The notes beneath the pieces were generated by a model. The model had not been told where the DNA came from. It ran no database searches and saw nothing but the letters and a program-made list of their open reading frames with translations. Positions 10,276-21,286 of a stretch of 64,000 nt of DNA are shown one piece after another (the first letter of the stretch is position 1; every line of letters starts with the position of its first letter). The stretch lies in assembly GCF_000278215.1 (NCBI RefSeq), contig NZ_JH725066.1, positions 1 through 64,000 on the forward strand, written 5' to 3'. This DNA is from Bartonella rattimassiliensis 15908 (GTDB lineage: Bacteria; Pseudomonadota; Alphaproteobacteria; Rhizobiales; Rhizobiaceae). The position numbers and the translations under genes are program-made.

Positions 10276-11472
10276 TTAAGCTCCCTTCACGGCTGCAACA
10301 ATTTTTTGAGCAGCATCATCTAAATCATTAGCAGGAATAACATTCAAATCACTGTCATTGATAATTGCTTTACCCTGCTCAACATTAGTACCTTCAAGAC
10401 GAACAACCAAGGGAACCTTTAAACCAACCTCACGAACAGCAGCAACAACACCTTCAGCAATGACATCACAACGCATAATACCACCAAAAATGTTAACCAA
10501 AATACCCTTAACATTTGGATCAGCCGTAATAATCTTAAAAGCAGCTGTCACCTTTTCTTTTGAGGCTCCACCACCAACATCCAAAAAGTTTGCTGGCTCA
10601 TCTCCATAAAGCTTAATGATATCCATTGTTGCCATAGCAAGACCCGCGCCATTTACCATACAACCAATTGTACCTTCAAGGGCAACATAAGCAAGATCAT
10701 GCTTTGATGCTTCGATTTCTCTTGGATCTTCTTCTGAAAGATCACGCAATTCTAAAAGATCTGGATGACGAAACAGAGCATTATTATCAAAAGAAACTTT
10801 TGCATCAAGAACACGCAAATGACCATCTTTCATCACGATAAGCGGGTTGATTTCTAAAAGGCTCATATCTTTTTCACAAAACGCCTTATAGAGAATTGGA
10901 AAAAGCTTTTCACCATCTTCCCGTGCACTATCGCGCAATTCCAATGCATCGCAAAGTCTTTCACAATCAGCAGAAGTAATACCTTTTACAGCATCAATGG
11001 GCAGTGTTAATATTTTTTCTGGTGTCTTTTCAGCAACTATTTCAATATCCATTCCGCCTTCTGTTGAAACAACGAAAGCAATTTGACCAACACTGCGATC
11101 AACCAAAAGTGAAAGATAAAGTTCCCGCTCAATATTGGCACCATCTTCAATATAAATGCGATTAACCTGCTTACCCTCTGGACCAGTTTGTTTGGTTACC
11201 AAAGTTTTTCCAAGCATTTCTTGAACATTTGCAACAACTTCTTCAACAGAGTGTGCAAGCCGAACACCACCCTTTGCATCAGGACCAAGTTCTTTAAACT
11301 TACCCTTACCACGACCACCGGCGTGTATCTGACTTTTAACCACATAGAGAGATCCGGGTAATTTTTTTGCCCATTTTTCAGCTTGCTCTATAGAATAAAC
11401 AGCAACACCATTTGCAATTGGCGCTCCATATTTATGAAGCAAACGTTTGGCCTGATACTCATGGATATTCAT
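10276..11472 (-). CDS. sucC: Succinyl-CoA ligase beta subunit
   Basis: This is the 398-residue ATP-grasp subunit that binds nucleotide and succinate. It opens with the family signature [18 protein letters not shown]. It then shows the ATP-grasp glycine-rich loop [14 protein letters not shown] (about residues 51-65) and the later [12 protein letters not shown] and [10 protein letters not shown] segments. It lies between mdh (89 bases upstream) and sucD. The context fixes the role as the TCA-cycle enzyme rather than a malate-CoA ligase. Confidence 0.95.
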   Translation of the reverse strand: MNIHEYQAKRLLHKYGAPIANGVAVYSIEQAEKWAKKLPGSLYVVKSQIHAGGRGKGKFKELGPDAKGGVRLAHSVEEVVANVQEMLGKTLVTKQTGPEGKQVNRIYIEDGANIERELYLSLLVDRSVGQIAFVVSTEGGMDIEIVAEKTPEKILTLPIDAVKGITSADCERLCDALELRDSAREDGEKLFPILYKAFCEKDMSLLEINPLIVMKDGHLRVLDAKVSFDNNALFRHPDLLELRDLSEEDPREIEASKHDLAYVALEGTIGCMVNGAGLAMATMDIIKLYGDEPANFLDVGGGASKEKVTAAFKIITADPNVKGILVNIFGGIMRCDVIAEGVVAAVREVGLKVPLVVRLEGTNVEQGKAIINDSDLNVIPANDLDDAAQKIVAAVKGA

Positions 11473-11561
11473 ACATTTGTCCTTTTTTTTATGGATTATT
11501 ATTAATCCTAAAGTTCTAATATTCTAAATACTTTCTTTTTATGAACTAAATCTTATTCTAT

Positions 11562-12542
<981 letters not shown>

Positions 12543-12803
12543 TTAAATAATTCAACGCACACTGATCAGCGTCCGTATTTTTGACTTCAATCATATAAAA
12601 ACAATATCATAAAAAGGAGTAAAGAAATGAAATTTAAAATTTTCTATTCTTAACAAAAACAACAACCCTCCGCAGAAATAACTATTAGAAAATTATTATG
12701 ATGTATCGATAAAGTGAATTTAAAAAAAATACAACAGAATTATTCCATACCTTTAATTTCAAAGAGTTATTGTTTTTACAATTTACGTAAAGGTAAAGTA
12801 TAC

Positions 12804-14000
12804 TCAACACTTATTCTTCAAAAGAAAATATTTTTCCCAAAGTTTTAAATAATCGTGGCTTTGCATTTCAAAAAGACGCGACTGTGTTCTTTGAAACTCA
12901 AATGCTTCCGTAATTTGCGCCTGCCCCTTATACAAATCCTCTACACCTGCTGCTATCGACATAAACAACCGTATGTGGCGCTCATAAAGAATATCAATGA
13001 GTAAAATAAACCGTTTTGTTTCATTGCGGCATGTATCATCCATAACCGGTACATTATCGATAAAAATCGTATGATAATGCTCTCCTAATACTAAATACTC
13101 AACCGCTGCCAAAGGCTTTACACATAAGTCTCTATAATCAAAACGTGCACATCCTGCACCAACACGCGGAATAGAAATAACACGTCCTTTTATAGAAAGC
13201 TCATCAGATATCTCTCTATGCCCTTGCAATACACGGATCCATGCTTGCTCCATACATTCATCTGCTTTTTTCCCTAGAGGTGTTACATATACGGACTGTA
13301 GATTTGATTTTTCAAGCCGATAATCTGTTTTTGCATCAAGATTAACAACACAAACATATGCTTTCAAAATTCGAATAAAAGGCAAAAAGAGTTCACGATT
13401 TAAGCCATTATAATAAAGGTTATCCGGTGCTACATTTGAAGTTGCAATAAAGAAAATTTCTTTATCAAACAAAAAAGAAATAAGTCGCCCCAAAACCATA
13501 GCATCAGCAATATCTGTTACACTAAATTCGTCAAAGCAAAGTACCTTTGCTTCTCGTGCAAGATCTTCAGCAACAGCTAAAATAGGATTATCTTGTTTTG
13601 ATTTTGCGTGTCCAGATTGACGATAAAAATTAATACGCTCATGCACATCAGCCATAAAATCATTAAAATGAGCGCGCTTTTTATGACCTTCTGGCAAACA
13701 AGAAAAGAACAAATCCATTAGCATAGTTTTGCCCCGTCCTACTTCACCATAAATATAGAGTCCTTGATAAGAATCATTTTCATCCCCTTGTTTCACAAGA
13801 CAAGAAATATTTTGTTTTTTCTTTTTCAATATTCTTTGTAAAAAAGACCAAAATATCCAAAACCAAGGACGAGAAACATTTTGTTCCGTAATTTTTTTTA
13901 ATAAATGATCAAAATGCTCTGTCACAGCTAACTGAACTGAATCAAAACAAACTTCCCCTTTAGAGACAAGCTCTTTATAGCGTGTTGACACAAGAAACAT
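12804..14000 (-). CDS. zapE: AFG1/ZapE-family cell-division ATPase
   Basis: This 398-residue P-loop ATPase belongs to the AFG1/ZapE family. In E. coli ZapE associates with the Z-ring, and the mitochondrial relative acts in protein quality control. Walker A is GEVGRGKT (residues 85-92). Walker B is VLCFDEFSVTD, followed by the sensor-like IATSNVAPDNLY. A Lys-rich insert lies at residues 58-64. It often neighbours mdh in this bacterial group, which fits here, but it is separated by 279 bases and probably has its own promoter. Confidence 0.88.
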   Translation of the reverse strand: MFLVSTRYKELVSKGEVCFDSVQLAVTEHFDHLLKKITEQNVSRPWFWIFWSFLQRILKKKKQNISCLVKQGDENDSYQGLYIYGEVGRGKTMLMDLFFSCLPEGHKKRAHFNDFMADVHERINFYRQSGHAKSKQDNPILAVAEDLAREAKVLCFDEFSVTDIADAMVLGRLISFLFDKEIFFIATSNVAPDNLYYNGLNRELFLPFIRILKAYVCVVNLDAKTDYRLEKSNLQSVYVTPLGKKADECMEQAWIRVLQGHREISDELSIKGRVISIPRVGAGCARFDYRDLCVKPLAAVEYLVLGEHYHTIFIDNVPVMDDTCRNETKRFILLIDILYERHIRLFMSIAAGVEDLYKGQAQITEAFEFQRTQSRLFEMQSHDYLKLWEKYFLLKNKC

Positions 14001-14099
14001 CTAAACAACCTTTTTAAAACCGCTCTCAATAAAAAATACAAATTCTTTTCATGAATCTGTCCATCTAGCTTATTTGTTTACAAGTGATCAAAAAACGAT

Positions 14100-14633
14100 C
14101 TAACGGCTTAAAACAACTGAACGATCATCAAGCGTGCGCCCCTCAAAACGATCAACATTTGAAGAATAAAGAGAAATAATAACACGTCCAGAGTTATTAT
14201 AAAAATATAATCTTTTTCCTTTAACAGCCCACGACGTTACTTGAGAAGCAATTCCTGGACAGTGTAAAGGACCAGCTCGGTACCCTTGTCCAAACTTTGT
14301 TTGTGGTGTTGCAATTCGACAAACTTTACCTCCCATAGAAAGATTCCATACCCCAGCAATACTTGCAGGAAATAAATCAATGGCATTGCTTGGCAATTCG
14401 AGACTAGCCATTCGTCCATCGCTCTGAGAATCTCCTTTCTCATACATCGAAGCGTTTGCGAATTCAGAAGTAGAAGAAAGATCAGACGCTTCCAATGTTG
14501 TTATTTGCTGAGTTGGATAAAAAATTTCTAATGAGTTACTATTATTATTACTATCAAACCGCGTTGTTGAACATCCCCCTAAAAGCATTACAGTTGACAT
14601 TGCAACGAAAAATGAAATTTTTGAAAACGACAT
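14100..14633 (-). CDS. omp19: Omp19-like outer-membrane lipoprotein with protease-inhibitor (Inh) domain
   Basis: I chose the ATG at 14633 because GGGAGAG lies about 9-12 bases before it. An in-frame ATG further upstream has no such site. The 177-residue product has a lipoprotein signal peptide with lipobox LLGGC, a low-complexity Asn/Ser linker, then a beta-barrel-like Inh domain: GVWNLSMGG, CRIATPQTKFGQGYRAGPLHC, and closing DRSVVLSR. It closely resembles Brucella Omp19, a surface lipoprotein reported to inhibit host proteases. Two cysteines in the domain could form the usual disulfide. The role in this organism is inferred from the family. Confidence 0.85.
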   Translation of the reverse strand: MSFSKISFFVAMSTVMLLGGCSTTRFDSNNNSNSLEIFYPTQQITTLEASDLSSTSEFANASMYEKGDSQSDGRMASLELPSNAIDLFPASIAGVWNLSMGGKVCRIATPQTKFGQGYRAGPLHCPGIASQVTSWAVKGKRLYFYNNSGRVIISLYSSNVDRFEGRTLDDRSVVLSR

Positions 14634-14867
14634 AACTTTACTCTCTCCCATGACAATAAATAAGTTCACAAAAAATTAAATGAATATTTATTACAAAGAT
14701 AAATTAATAAATTAAAAAAACAGGATTAAAATCCCTTATTTTAAATGGAATAATTTATGTAGCCAGTTTTATATTTATTAAACACTAGAAATTTATAAGA
14801 CTTTTAATCATATATCTCTTGATAAGTGATATTAAGTAATATTTAGAATGTAGAATAGAGAAGTTTC

Positions 14868-15719
14868 ATGAAAACGCCATTTAGCAAAATGGACGGTCTT
14901 GGAAATCAGATTATTATTGCTGATATGCGCGAAAGCACACAAGCTCTTACACCACAAGCAATCCTTTCTTTATCGGCAGATGCAGAAATGCATTTTGATC
15001 AAATCATGGCTATTCACCCACCAATCCAGAAAGATGCCGACTTCCGCATCGAAATATGGAATGCTGATGGTTCAAAGGCTAAAGCCTGTGGTAATGGTAC
15101 TCGCTGCGTCATTGCGTGGCTCACAGACCACAATCTTGGTGACAATTTTCGGTTAGAAACTCCTGCTGGAATTCTTGAAGGAAAACGCCAAGCTGGCAAT
15201 CTCATCTCTGTTGATATGGGATGCCCAAATTTCAATGCAAAAGAGATGCCTGTTTCACGTGAAATAGTTGATACCAATCACGTAGAAATTACGGCTGGTC
15301 CCTTAAAAGATGCTTGTCTCATATCTATTGGTAATCTCCATGCTATTTTTTTTATTGAAAATGATATTCAACATATTCCATTGGAAAAATATGGACCAAA
15401 ACTTGAACATGATCCCTTATTTCCAGAACGGTGTAATATTTCCATTGCTTGCATAACGTCAAAGAAAAGTCTAAATTTACGCACATGGGAACGAGGAGCA
15501 GGATTAACACAAGCATGTGGGAGTGCTGCTTGTGCAAGTGCGGTGGCTGCTTATCGACGTGGTCTTACACAACGCCATATCGATGTAAACTTACCAAGGG
15601 GAGCACTTAATATTTTTTACCGAGAAGACGATCACATTATTATGACAGGACCCATAAAATATCAATTTAGTGGTTTTTTAAACCCTTTAACAGGATGCTA
15701 TAAAAAGGATCACTCTTGA
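14868..15719 (+). CDS. dapF: Diaminopimelate epimerase
   Basis: It converts LL- to meso-diaminopimelate for lysine and peptidoglycan synthesis. The 283-residue protein has the N-terminal KMDGLGNQ motif and the two catalytic cysteines in ACGNGTRC (about residue 73) and ACGSAAC (about residue 217). It heads a plus-strand run (dapF-mtaB-ftsY-yciB) with overlapping or closely spaced genes. The 234-base gap to omp19 is a divergent promoter region. A parS-like sequence lies inside the gene at 15251-15266. Confidence 0.95.
   Translation: MKTPFSKMDGLGNQIIIADMRESTQALTPQAILSLSADAEMHFDQIMAIHPPIQKDADFRIEIWNADGSKAKACGNGTRCVIAWLTDHNLGDNFRLETPAGILEGKRQAGNLISVDMGCPNFNAKEMPVSREIVDTNHVEITAGPLKDACLISIGNLHAIFFIENDIQHIPLEKYGPKLEHDPLFPERCNISIACITSKKSLNLRTWERGAGLTQACGSAACASAVAAYRRGLTQRHIDVNLPRGALNIFYREDDHIIMTGPIKYQFSGFLNPLTGCYKKDHS
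15251..15266. promoter_or_regulatory. parS-like ParB-binding site 1 (within dapF)
   Basis: TGTTTCACGTGAAATA matches the widely conserved bacterial parS 16-mer TGTTTCACGTGAAACA at 15 of 16 positions. Three further sites lie in the par/gid region to the right. Confidence 0.75.
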
Positions 15720-17002
15720 TGGCAATAGAAATTGTAACTTTTGGTTGTCGACTCAATAGCTACGAATCGGAAATCATTCGCAAAGAAAGCACTTCTTCAG
15801 GGCTAGACCAACTCAAAGATGGTGCTATTATTTTTAATACCTGCGCTGTCACTGCCGAAGCAGTGCGACAAGCAAAACAAGCCATCCGTAAAGCACGCCG
15901 TGAAAATCCTCACGCGCGCATCATTGTAACAGGATGTGCAGCCCAAACAGAAGCACAAAATTTTTCCTCAATGACAGAAGTTGATCTTATTTTAGGAAAC
16001 GAAGATAAACTTCACGCTCATTCTTATCGTCAACTTCCTGATTTTGGTATTAACCATTCCGAAAAGGTGCGGATCAATGATATTATGGAAGTGAAAAAAA
16101 TTGCTCCACATATGGTGAGTTCAATGCAAGAACGTACCCGGGCTTTTGTACAGGTACAAAACGGATGCGATCATCGCTGTACATTTTGCATTATTCCTTA
16201 CGGGCGTGGACCATCTCGTTCAGTTCCCATGGGAGCTGTCATAGAACAAATTAAAAAGCTAATAGATGTGGGGATTCAAGAAGTGGTCCTTACAGGTGTC
16301 GACCTTACAAGTTATGGTCACGATCTTCCTGGAAAAGCTACTCTAGGAAAATTAACTTCAGCAATTTTACATCATGTCCCTGATTTGCCTCGATTACGCC
16401 TTTCATCTATTGACTCTATTGAAGCAGACGAAGAACTTATAAATCTTTTAGCTTATGAGAAAAGAATCATGCCACATTTGCATTTATCCTTACAAGCAGG
16501 TGATAATATGATTTTAAAACGTATGAAACGGCGGCATTTACGTGAACAAGCCATTCAATTTTGCCAAGAATTACGTGCCAAACGTCCTACAATGGTTTAT
16601 GGTGCCGACTTAATTGCTGGTTTTCCTACGGAAACAGAAGAGATGTTTCAAAATAGTCTTGCTTTGATTAAAGATTGTAATTTAACTCATCTCCACATCT
16701 TCCCCTTTAGCCCAAGAGAAGGAACACCTGCCGCACGGATGCCACAAATCAACCGTAAAATAATTAAGCTGCGTGCTGAAAGATTGCGGAAAGCAGGTGA
16801 TAAGGCTTACCAAAATCATCTTGCTCATTTACAAAATAGTCAACAAACAATTCTCGTTGAAAAAGATGAAATCGGACGAACAGAAGATTATACTCTTGTA
16901 CAAATTAAAGGTGCAAAAGCAGGAACAATTGTTCAAGCCCTTATTGTTGACCATGATAACGATAAATTAATTGCTGTCCTTCCAAAATTAAATGCTGCTT
17001 GA
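15719..17002 (+). CDS. mtaB: tRNA t6A37 methylthiotransferase (MtaB family)
   Basis: This radical-SAM enzyme adds a methylthio group to threonylcarbamoyladenosine at tRNA position 37. The ATG at 15719 overlaps the dapF stop (TGATG), so I use it rather than the TTG just before. The 427-residue protein has an N-terminal UPF0004/MTTase domain with its first cysteines (FGCRLNS, NTCAV, TGCAAQ). The radical-SAM motif follows in NGCDHRCTFCIIPYGRGPSRS at about residues 148-168. A short C-terminal TRAM-like segment ends it. Confidence 0.92.
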   Translation: MAIEIVTFGCRLNSYESEIIRKESTSSGLDQLKDGAIIFNTCAVTAEAVRQAKQAIRKARRENPHARIIVTGCAAQTEAQNFSSMTEVDLILGNEDKLHAHSYRQLPDFGINHSEKVRINDIMEVKKIAPHMVSSMQERTRAFVQVQNGCDHRCTFCIIPYGRGPSRSVPMGAVIEQIKKLIDVGIQEVVLTGVDLTSYGHDLPGKATLGKLTSAILHHVPDLPRLRLSSIDSIEADEELINLLAYEKRIMPHLHLSLQAGDNMILKRMKRRHLREQAIQFCQELRAKRPTMVYGADLIAGFPTETEEMFQNSLALIKDCNLTHLHIFPFSPREGTPAARMPQINRKIIKLRAERLRKAGDKAYQNHLAHLQNSQQTILVEKDEIGRTEDYTLVQIKGAKAGTIVQALIVDHDNDKLIAVLPKLNAA

Positions 17003-17016
17003 GCAGGAAATTTCTT

Positions 17017-18267
17017 ATGACAAAATCTTTTATAAAAAAAATATTCTCTTTCAGCAAATCTAAAGAGCAGGAGATGGAGGAAATTTCTATTCCTGATAAA
17101 AGTGATATAATAGAAAAAAACAAAGATAAAGATGAAAGGACAAAAAGCAACCCAACCTTTATAGATACAGGAAAAGAAGAACAAATAAAAAGTCAAAAGT
17201 CAACAACTACAAAATTTGATCAAAAAAAACCATCTTCAGAACCAAATTCTGATAAATTTTCCTTTTCTAGTAAAATTATTGTCGCAAATACCATCCATGA
17301 AAAAAAGAATGAAGAAATTTTACCTACTACCTCTATTGAACAAAAAAAGACAGCATGGTTAGGGCGCCTTAAAAAAGGGCTATCTCTTTCTTCACAACGC
17401 CTAAGTGGATCAATTAGCGACCTATTTGTTAAAAGAAAACTTGATGAAAGTACATTGCAAGAACTTGAAGATATTCTTATCCAAGCTGATCTTGGTATAG
17501 AAACAGTGACACGCATCACGAATACTTTAGCTTCCAATCGTTATGGAAAAGATCTCTCCACAGATGACATTCATACTATTGTCGCTGATGAGATCAAAAA
17601 AGTTCTAGAACCTGTTGCAGTACCATTAGAACTTGATCTCAGCTATAAACCTCATGTTATTTTGCTGGTAGGTGTAAATGGCACTGGAAAAACGACAACT
17701 ATTGGAAAACTTACAGCCAAATTAACAGAAGGTGGATTAAAAGTTATGCTCGCAGCTGGTGATACTTTTCGAGCCGCAGCTATTGAGCAACTACATATTT
17801 GGGGTGAACGTACCAATTCTCCTGTTATTTCAACAAAATTGGGTGCAGATGCAGCAAGTTTAGCCTTTGATGCTTTTGAGAGAGCAACAAAAGCAAATAG
17901 TGATGTGTTAATTATTGATACAGCAGGGCGTTTACAAAATAAATCTGAATTAATGGATGAATTGGCAAAAATTATTCGTGTTTTAAGAAAACACAATCTT
18001 CAAGCGCCCCATACAATCCTTCAAACGCTTGATGCAACTACTGGACAAAATGCACTTAACCAAGTGGATATTTTCCGTGATATTGCTGGTGTTAATGGTT
18101 TAGTCATGACAAAGCTGGATGGAACCGCACGAGGAGGAATTCTTGTTGCTATCGCAGCAAAATATAAATTACCCGTTCATTTTATCGGTATAGGAGAGAA
18201 TCTTGAAGACCTTCAACCTTTTTCTGCTTCTGACTTTGCCGAAACTATTGCAGGAAAACATACATGA
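17017..18267 (+). CDS. ftsY: Signal recognition particle receptor FtsY
   Basis: FtsY docks SRP-ribosome complexes at the inner membrane. I start it at the ATG at 17017, which has AGGA 9 bases upstream, rather than at the TTG overlapping mtaB. The N-terminal 100 or so residues form a Lys/Glu/Ser-rich acidic A domain, variable in the family. The NG domain follows with G1 [15 protein letters not shown], the insertion-box region [12 protein letters not shown]3 DTAGR, G4 TKLDG and the closing [12 protein letters not shown]. The stop overlaps the next gene by ATGA. Confidence 0.95.
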   Translation: MTKSFIKKIFSFSKSKEQEMEEISIPDKSDIIEKNKDKDERTKSNPTFIDTGKEEQIKSQKSTTTKFDQKKPSSEPNSDKFSFSSKIIVANTIHEKKNEEILPTTSIEQKKTAWLGRLKKGLSLSSQRLSGSISDLFVKRKLDESTLQELEDILIQADLGIETVTRITNTLASNRYGKDLSTDDIHTIVADEIKKVLEPVAVPLELDLSYKPHVILLVGVNGTGKTTTIGKLTAKLTEGGLKVMLAAGDTFRAAAIEQLHIWGERTNSPVISTKLGADAASLAFDAFERATKANSDVLIIDTAGRLQNKSELMDELAKIIRVLRKHNLQAPHTILQTLDATTGQNALNQVDIFRDIAGVNGLVMTKLDGTARGGILVAIAAKYKLPVHFIGIGENLEDLQPFSASDFAETIAGKHT

Positions 18268-18950
18268 AACAACCTTTATCTAACCCTAATTCACATAACA
18301 ACTCTGAAAAAAATATGAATAATAATAAGAAATCCTCTCTTTCACCGACACTTAAATTTCTCTTGGAAATGGGTCCATTAGTTGCTTTCTTTTTTGCCAA
18401 TTACAAGGGAGAGTGGTTGATAAAAAACATTGAATTTTTTCAGACTTTTAACAAACCTATTTTCCCAGCAACAGCTATTTTCATGGTAGCGATTATTATT
18501 TCTCTAAGCTTATCATGGATCATTGCAAGACAAATTCCTATTATGCCTCTTATTTCAGGAATATTTGTTTTAGTCTTTGGCTTTCTAACTCTCTGGCTTC
18601 ATAATGAAACTTTCATAAAAATGAAACCAACAATAATTAATAGCTTATTTGCTTTTATACTTTTTAGTGGTATGCTCTTTAAAAAACCGCTTTTACGTTA
18701 TGCTTTTGATTCTACTTTAAAACTTGATGATTTAGGTTGGCAAAAGCTTACCTATCGTTGGGCATTTTTTTTCGTTTTCCTTGCCATTTTAAACGAAATT
18801 ATTTGGCGCAATTTTAGCGATAATTTTTGGACTAATTTCAAAGTATTTGGCGTTATGCCTATAACAGTTCTTTTCATGATTACCCAAATGCCTATTATTA
18901 TAAAACATTCACAAGGGCTTTTTATAGAAGAGGACAAATCTGATTCTTAA
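18264..18950 (+). CDS. yciB: Inner-membrane septation protein A (YciB/IspZ family)
   Basis: A 228-residue polytopic membrane protein of the YciB family, which affects cell-envelope synthesis and septation. After a polar Asn/Ser-rich N-terminus of about 30 residues, several hydrophobic segments follow. Family-like segments include [17 protein letters not shown], the central [11 protein letters not shown] and the C-terminal [14 protein letters not shown]. It overlaps ftsY by four bases, as in other Rhizobiales-type operons. A start at a later ATG (18315) is possible. Function is known mainly from enteric bacteria. Confidence 0.85.
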   Translation: MKQPLSNPNSHNNSEKNMNNNKKSSLSPTLKFLLEMGPLVAFFFANYKGEWLIKNIEFFQTFNKPIFPATAIFMVAIIISLSLSWIIARQIPIMPLISGIFVLVFGFLTLWLHNETFIKMKPTIINSLFAFILFSGMLFKKPLLRYAFDSTLKLDDLGWQKLTYRWAFFFVFLAILNEIIWRNFSDNFWTNFKVFGVMPITVLFMITQMPIIIKHSQGLFIEEDKSDS

Positions 18951-19012
18951 TAAAATTCACCATTACAAACTATTCTATAGTTTTATCATAAAATGCTGTT
19001 CAGGAGAAAACC

Positions 19013-19774
19013 ATGTTAATTGAACAGTTCATCTGTCGAGAAGATAATTTTGGTGTACTTATTCATGATGAAAAAAGCGGCATAACAGCCGCAATAGATG
19101 CTCCTGAAAGCAAAGCTATTCATAATGCTTTAAAACGCCATAATTGGAGACTTAACATTATTTTTATAACTCACCACCATTACGACCACGTAGAAGCTAT
19201 AGCAGAATTAAAACAAGTTTATAATGCTATGATTATCGGACCAGAAATAGAAAAAGAAAAGATTCATCATCTTGATCAAACACTACAACCTGATGAAAAA
19301 CTTTTCTTTGGTTCTTATACGCTTTTAGCTCTCTCAACACCTGGTCACACACTAGGAGGACTATCCTACTATTTTCCTGAGAAAAAATTATTATTTGCTG
19401 GAGATACACTTTTTTCACTTGGTTGTGGACGTCTATTCGAGGGAACAGCTGTACAAATGCTAAATTCTTTAAAAAAACTTCGTAAACTTCCCGATGAAAC
19501 ACTCCTTTATTGTGGACATGAGTACACAAAAAATAATGCTCTTTTCGCACTAACAATTGATCCACATAATAAAAAACTTCATCAAAGAGTAGAAGATGTT
19601 TTTTTATTGCGCGCAAAAAATGCCATGACTTTACCCGTCACTTTAGGGCAAGAAAAAACAACAAATCCCTTTCTTCGTTGGGATAATAGCGCAATCAGAG
19701 AAAAACTTTCAATGAATGATGCTACAAATGAAGAAGTTTTTGCTGAAATTCGCAAAAGAAAGGATAATTTTTAA
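19013..19774 (+). CDS. gloB: Hydroxyacylglutathione hydrolase (glyoxalase II)
   Basis: It hydrolyses S-lactoylglutathione to lactate and glutathione, the second step of methylglyoxal removal. The 253-residue metallo-beta-lactamase-fold protein has the metal-binding THHHYDHVEA (about residues 53-62), further ligands in STPGHTLGG and FAGDTLFSLGCGR, and the substrate-region CGHEYTKNN. AGGAG lies before the ATG. Its stop overlaps the start of the following small gene (TAATG). A second, decayed copy of its last codons lies at 20767-20814. Confidence 0.93.
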   Translation: MLIEQFICREDNFGVLIHDEKSGITAAIDAPESKAIHNALKRHNWRLNIIFITHHHYDHVEAIAELKQVYNAMIIGPEIEKEKIHHLDQTLQPDEKLFFGSYTLLALSTPGHTLGGLSYYFPEKKLLFAGDTLFSLGCGRLFEGTAVQMLNSLKKLRKLPDETLLYCGHEYTKNNALFALTIDPHNKKLHQRVEDVFLLRAKNAMTLPVTLGQEKTTNPFLRWDNSAIREKLSMNDATNEEVFAEIRKRKDNF

Positions 19775-20262
19775 TGTTTAAACTTGCATTGTGCCTTCTT
19801 TTCCTTGTTCCTTTTGTATCATACGCTCAAGAAAAAAAACAAGAAACAGATAGGGCTTCCCTTATATCTCTACTCACTAAAAATTATCTCTTAACAGAAA
19901 ATTTTCTTTTAAAGTTAGAAAAAATTGAAAGAGAATGCAAAAATTTGCTTACAGAAATAGAAAATGATTCTTTCACTTATGACTCTAGTATTTTTTCTAG
20001 TATTGAAAATTACACTACCTATATTTCTAGTAAACCAAAATTCATGAATATTTTAAAAGAAAATAACCTAACACCAAAAGATTTTGCTGCTGGAACCTTA
20101 ACACTTGAAGGAATATTAATGCTTCTTGTATTTACATACGAAAAGGAATATTCATCTGAAAAAAATATTATATTTTTAAAAAATCTTGAATTTGTTAAAA
20201 AACATTTTTACAAAGTAACAACTCTTCCAGGAAACTGTAAAGAACTCATTATGAAAGATTAA
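19774..20262 (+). CDS. Small secreted protein of unknown function
   Basis: I do not recognise this 162-residue protein. It starts with a clear Sec signal peptide (FKLALCLLFLVPFVSYAQE, cleavage likely after SYA), so the mature product of about 144 residues should be periplasmic or exported. It is Lys/Glu/Leu-rich and probably helical. Two cysteines remain after cleavage (C55 and C155) and both are kept in the decayed copy downstream, which suggests a disulfide. It is coupled to gloB by a TAATG overlap, but a link to methylglyoxal metabolism is only a guess. Confidence 0.7.
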   Translation: MFKLALCLLFLVPFVSYAQEKKQETDRASLISLLTKNYLLTENFLLKLEKIERECKNLLTEIENDSFTYDSSIFSSIENYTTYISSKPKFMNILKENNLTPKDFAAGTLTLEGILMLLVFTYEKEYSSEKNIIFLKNLEFVKKHFYKVTTLPGNCKELIMKD

Positions 20263-20459
20263 TTAATTACGAAACATTGGAAAATATCATTCCATTTTTA
20301 TAATAAGTTAATATATTGATTTATAATGGTAATTCACTCTTTTATACACTAAATCAATAAAAAATATCTACTTACACGTTACAAGTGGGAAAAGTTGTGT
20401 AAAGAAAAACTCTACAATAAAAATACCTTTTTAAGTATCAAAGACTTTATTGCACATTG

Positions 20460-20680
20460 AAAGCTGGCAAAATATATGTGATAATGTAACTACTCCTTTC
20501 TAAATGTAGAGAGAAGGGCTTTGTAATTTTATATTACTCATGGATTTTTCTCATTATACCATTTCAGGGTCACCGTCCGAAATGAACTTGGAAGCGTCGA
20601 AAAACTCATTTTTAAAACAAGTGCATAAATTAGCAATCCAATGGCGTCCTAATCTTTATTAAAGGCATTACTCTATTTTA
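20460..20680 (+). repeat. Dispersed degenerate repeat, copy C
   Basis: The 5' part (GGCAAAATATATG, near 20467-20479) matches the segment just upstream of copy B (near 38097-38109). The later part (TTTTATATTACTC, CATTATACC and TTTTTAAAACAAG) aligns by eye with copy A. It is more diverged than copies A and B are from each other, and the alignment was not computed. Confidence 0.45.
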
Positions 20681-20766
20681 AAATCATCATATTTTCAACA
20701 TTCCGAATAATTACCTTATATTCACATTATATTTAGAAATAATTTTTCTAAATATAAAGAGCCACC

Positions 20767-20814
20767 GATGAAAAGTTTTTTTATTGAATATCGTAAAAGA
20801 AAGGATAACTTTTA
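20767..20814 (+). repeat. Duplicated 3' end of gloB
   Basis: CGTAAAAGAAAGGATAAC followed by TTTTAATG repeats the end of gloB (19751-19776) almost exactly. Going left the match continues through the codons for E-F-(I/A)-E-R with one extra T in a T-run. This marks the left edge of a tandem duplication that includes the next reading frame. Confidence 0.75.
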
Positions 20815-21264
20815 ATGTTTAAACTTGCATTATACTTTTTCTTCCTTTTTCCTTTTATATCATACGCTTAAAAAGAAAAACAGGAAACAGGTAAACCTTC
20901 TTTTACATTACCTCTTATTGCAAATTATCCCTTAACAGAAGATCTTCTTTTTAAATTAGAAAAAATTGAAAAAAAATGTGGAATTTTATCTCAAGATCCA
21001 GAAAAAATAAATACAAAAAGGAATCTCATCTCTGATAACGATAGTATTGAAAATGATATTGAATATATTTCTAAAAAAAAAGAACTCGTGAAAATTTTAG
21101 AAGAAAATAATCTTACACCTGAAAATTTTGTTATTGCTAAGCTAGCACTTCAAGCAATATTGAGTACACTTACAAATGAAAGAAACACTATACCTTCAAG
21201 CAATATAGAATTTGCTAGAAAAAATATGTATAGAATAATCAAAATTATGCAAGGAAATTGTTAA
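20815..21264 (+). pseudogene. Paralogue of the small secreted protein, broken by one nonsense codon
   Basis: The frame starts ATG-TTT-AAA-CTT-GCA exactly like the gene at 19774. It encodes a signal peptide ending ISYA, then meets TAA at 20869-20871 where the intact paralogue has CAA (Gln19). After that single stop the frame stays open for about 130 codons to TAA at 21262-21264, with clear similarity to the paralogue: NYPLTEDLLFKLEKIEKKCG, ILEENNLTPENF and a final GNC. Both mature-protein cysteines are kept. Apart from the stop it is undamaged, so inactivation is recent, or the stop is suppressed or a sequencing error. Confidence 0.85.
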
Positions 21265-21286
21265 GAAAACTATTAAAAACAATGTA

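Larger units (their letters stand above)
20263..20814. other. Intergenic region between a secreted gene and its decayed copy
   Basis: This 552-base AT-rich stretch has no intact gene. It contains a weak copy of the dispersed repeat (about 20460-20680). At its right end (20767-20814) is a duplicated and slightly damaged copy of the last 16 or so codons of gloB, which shows that the following pseudogene arose by tandem duplication. Confidence 0.7.
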
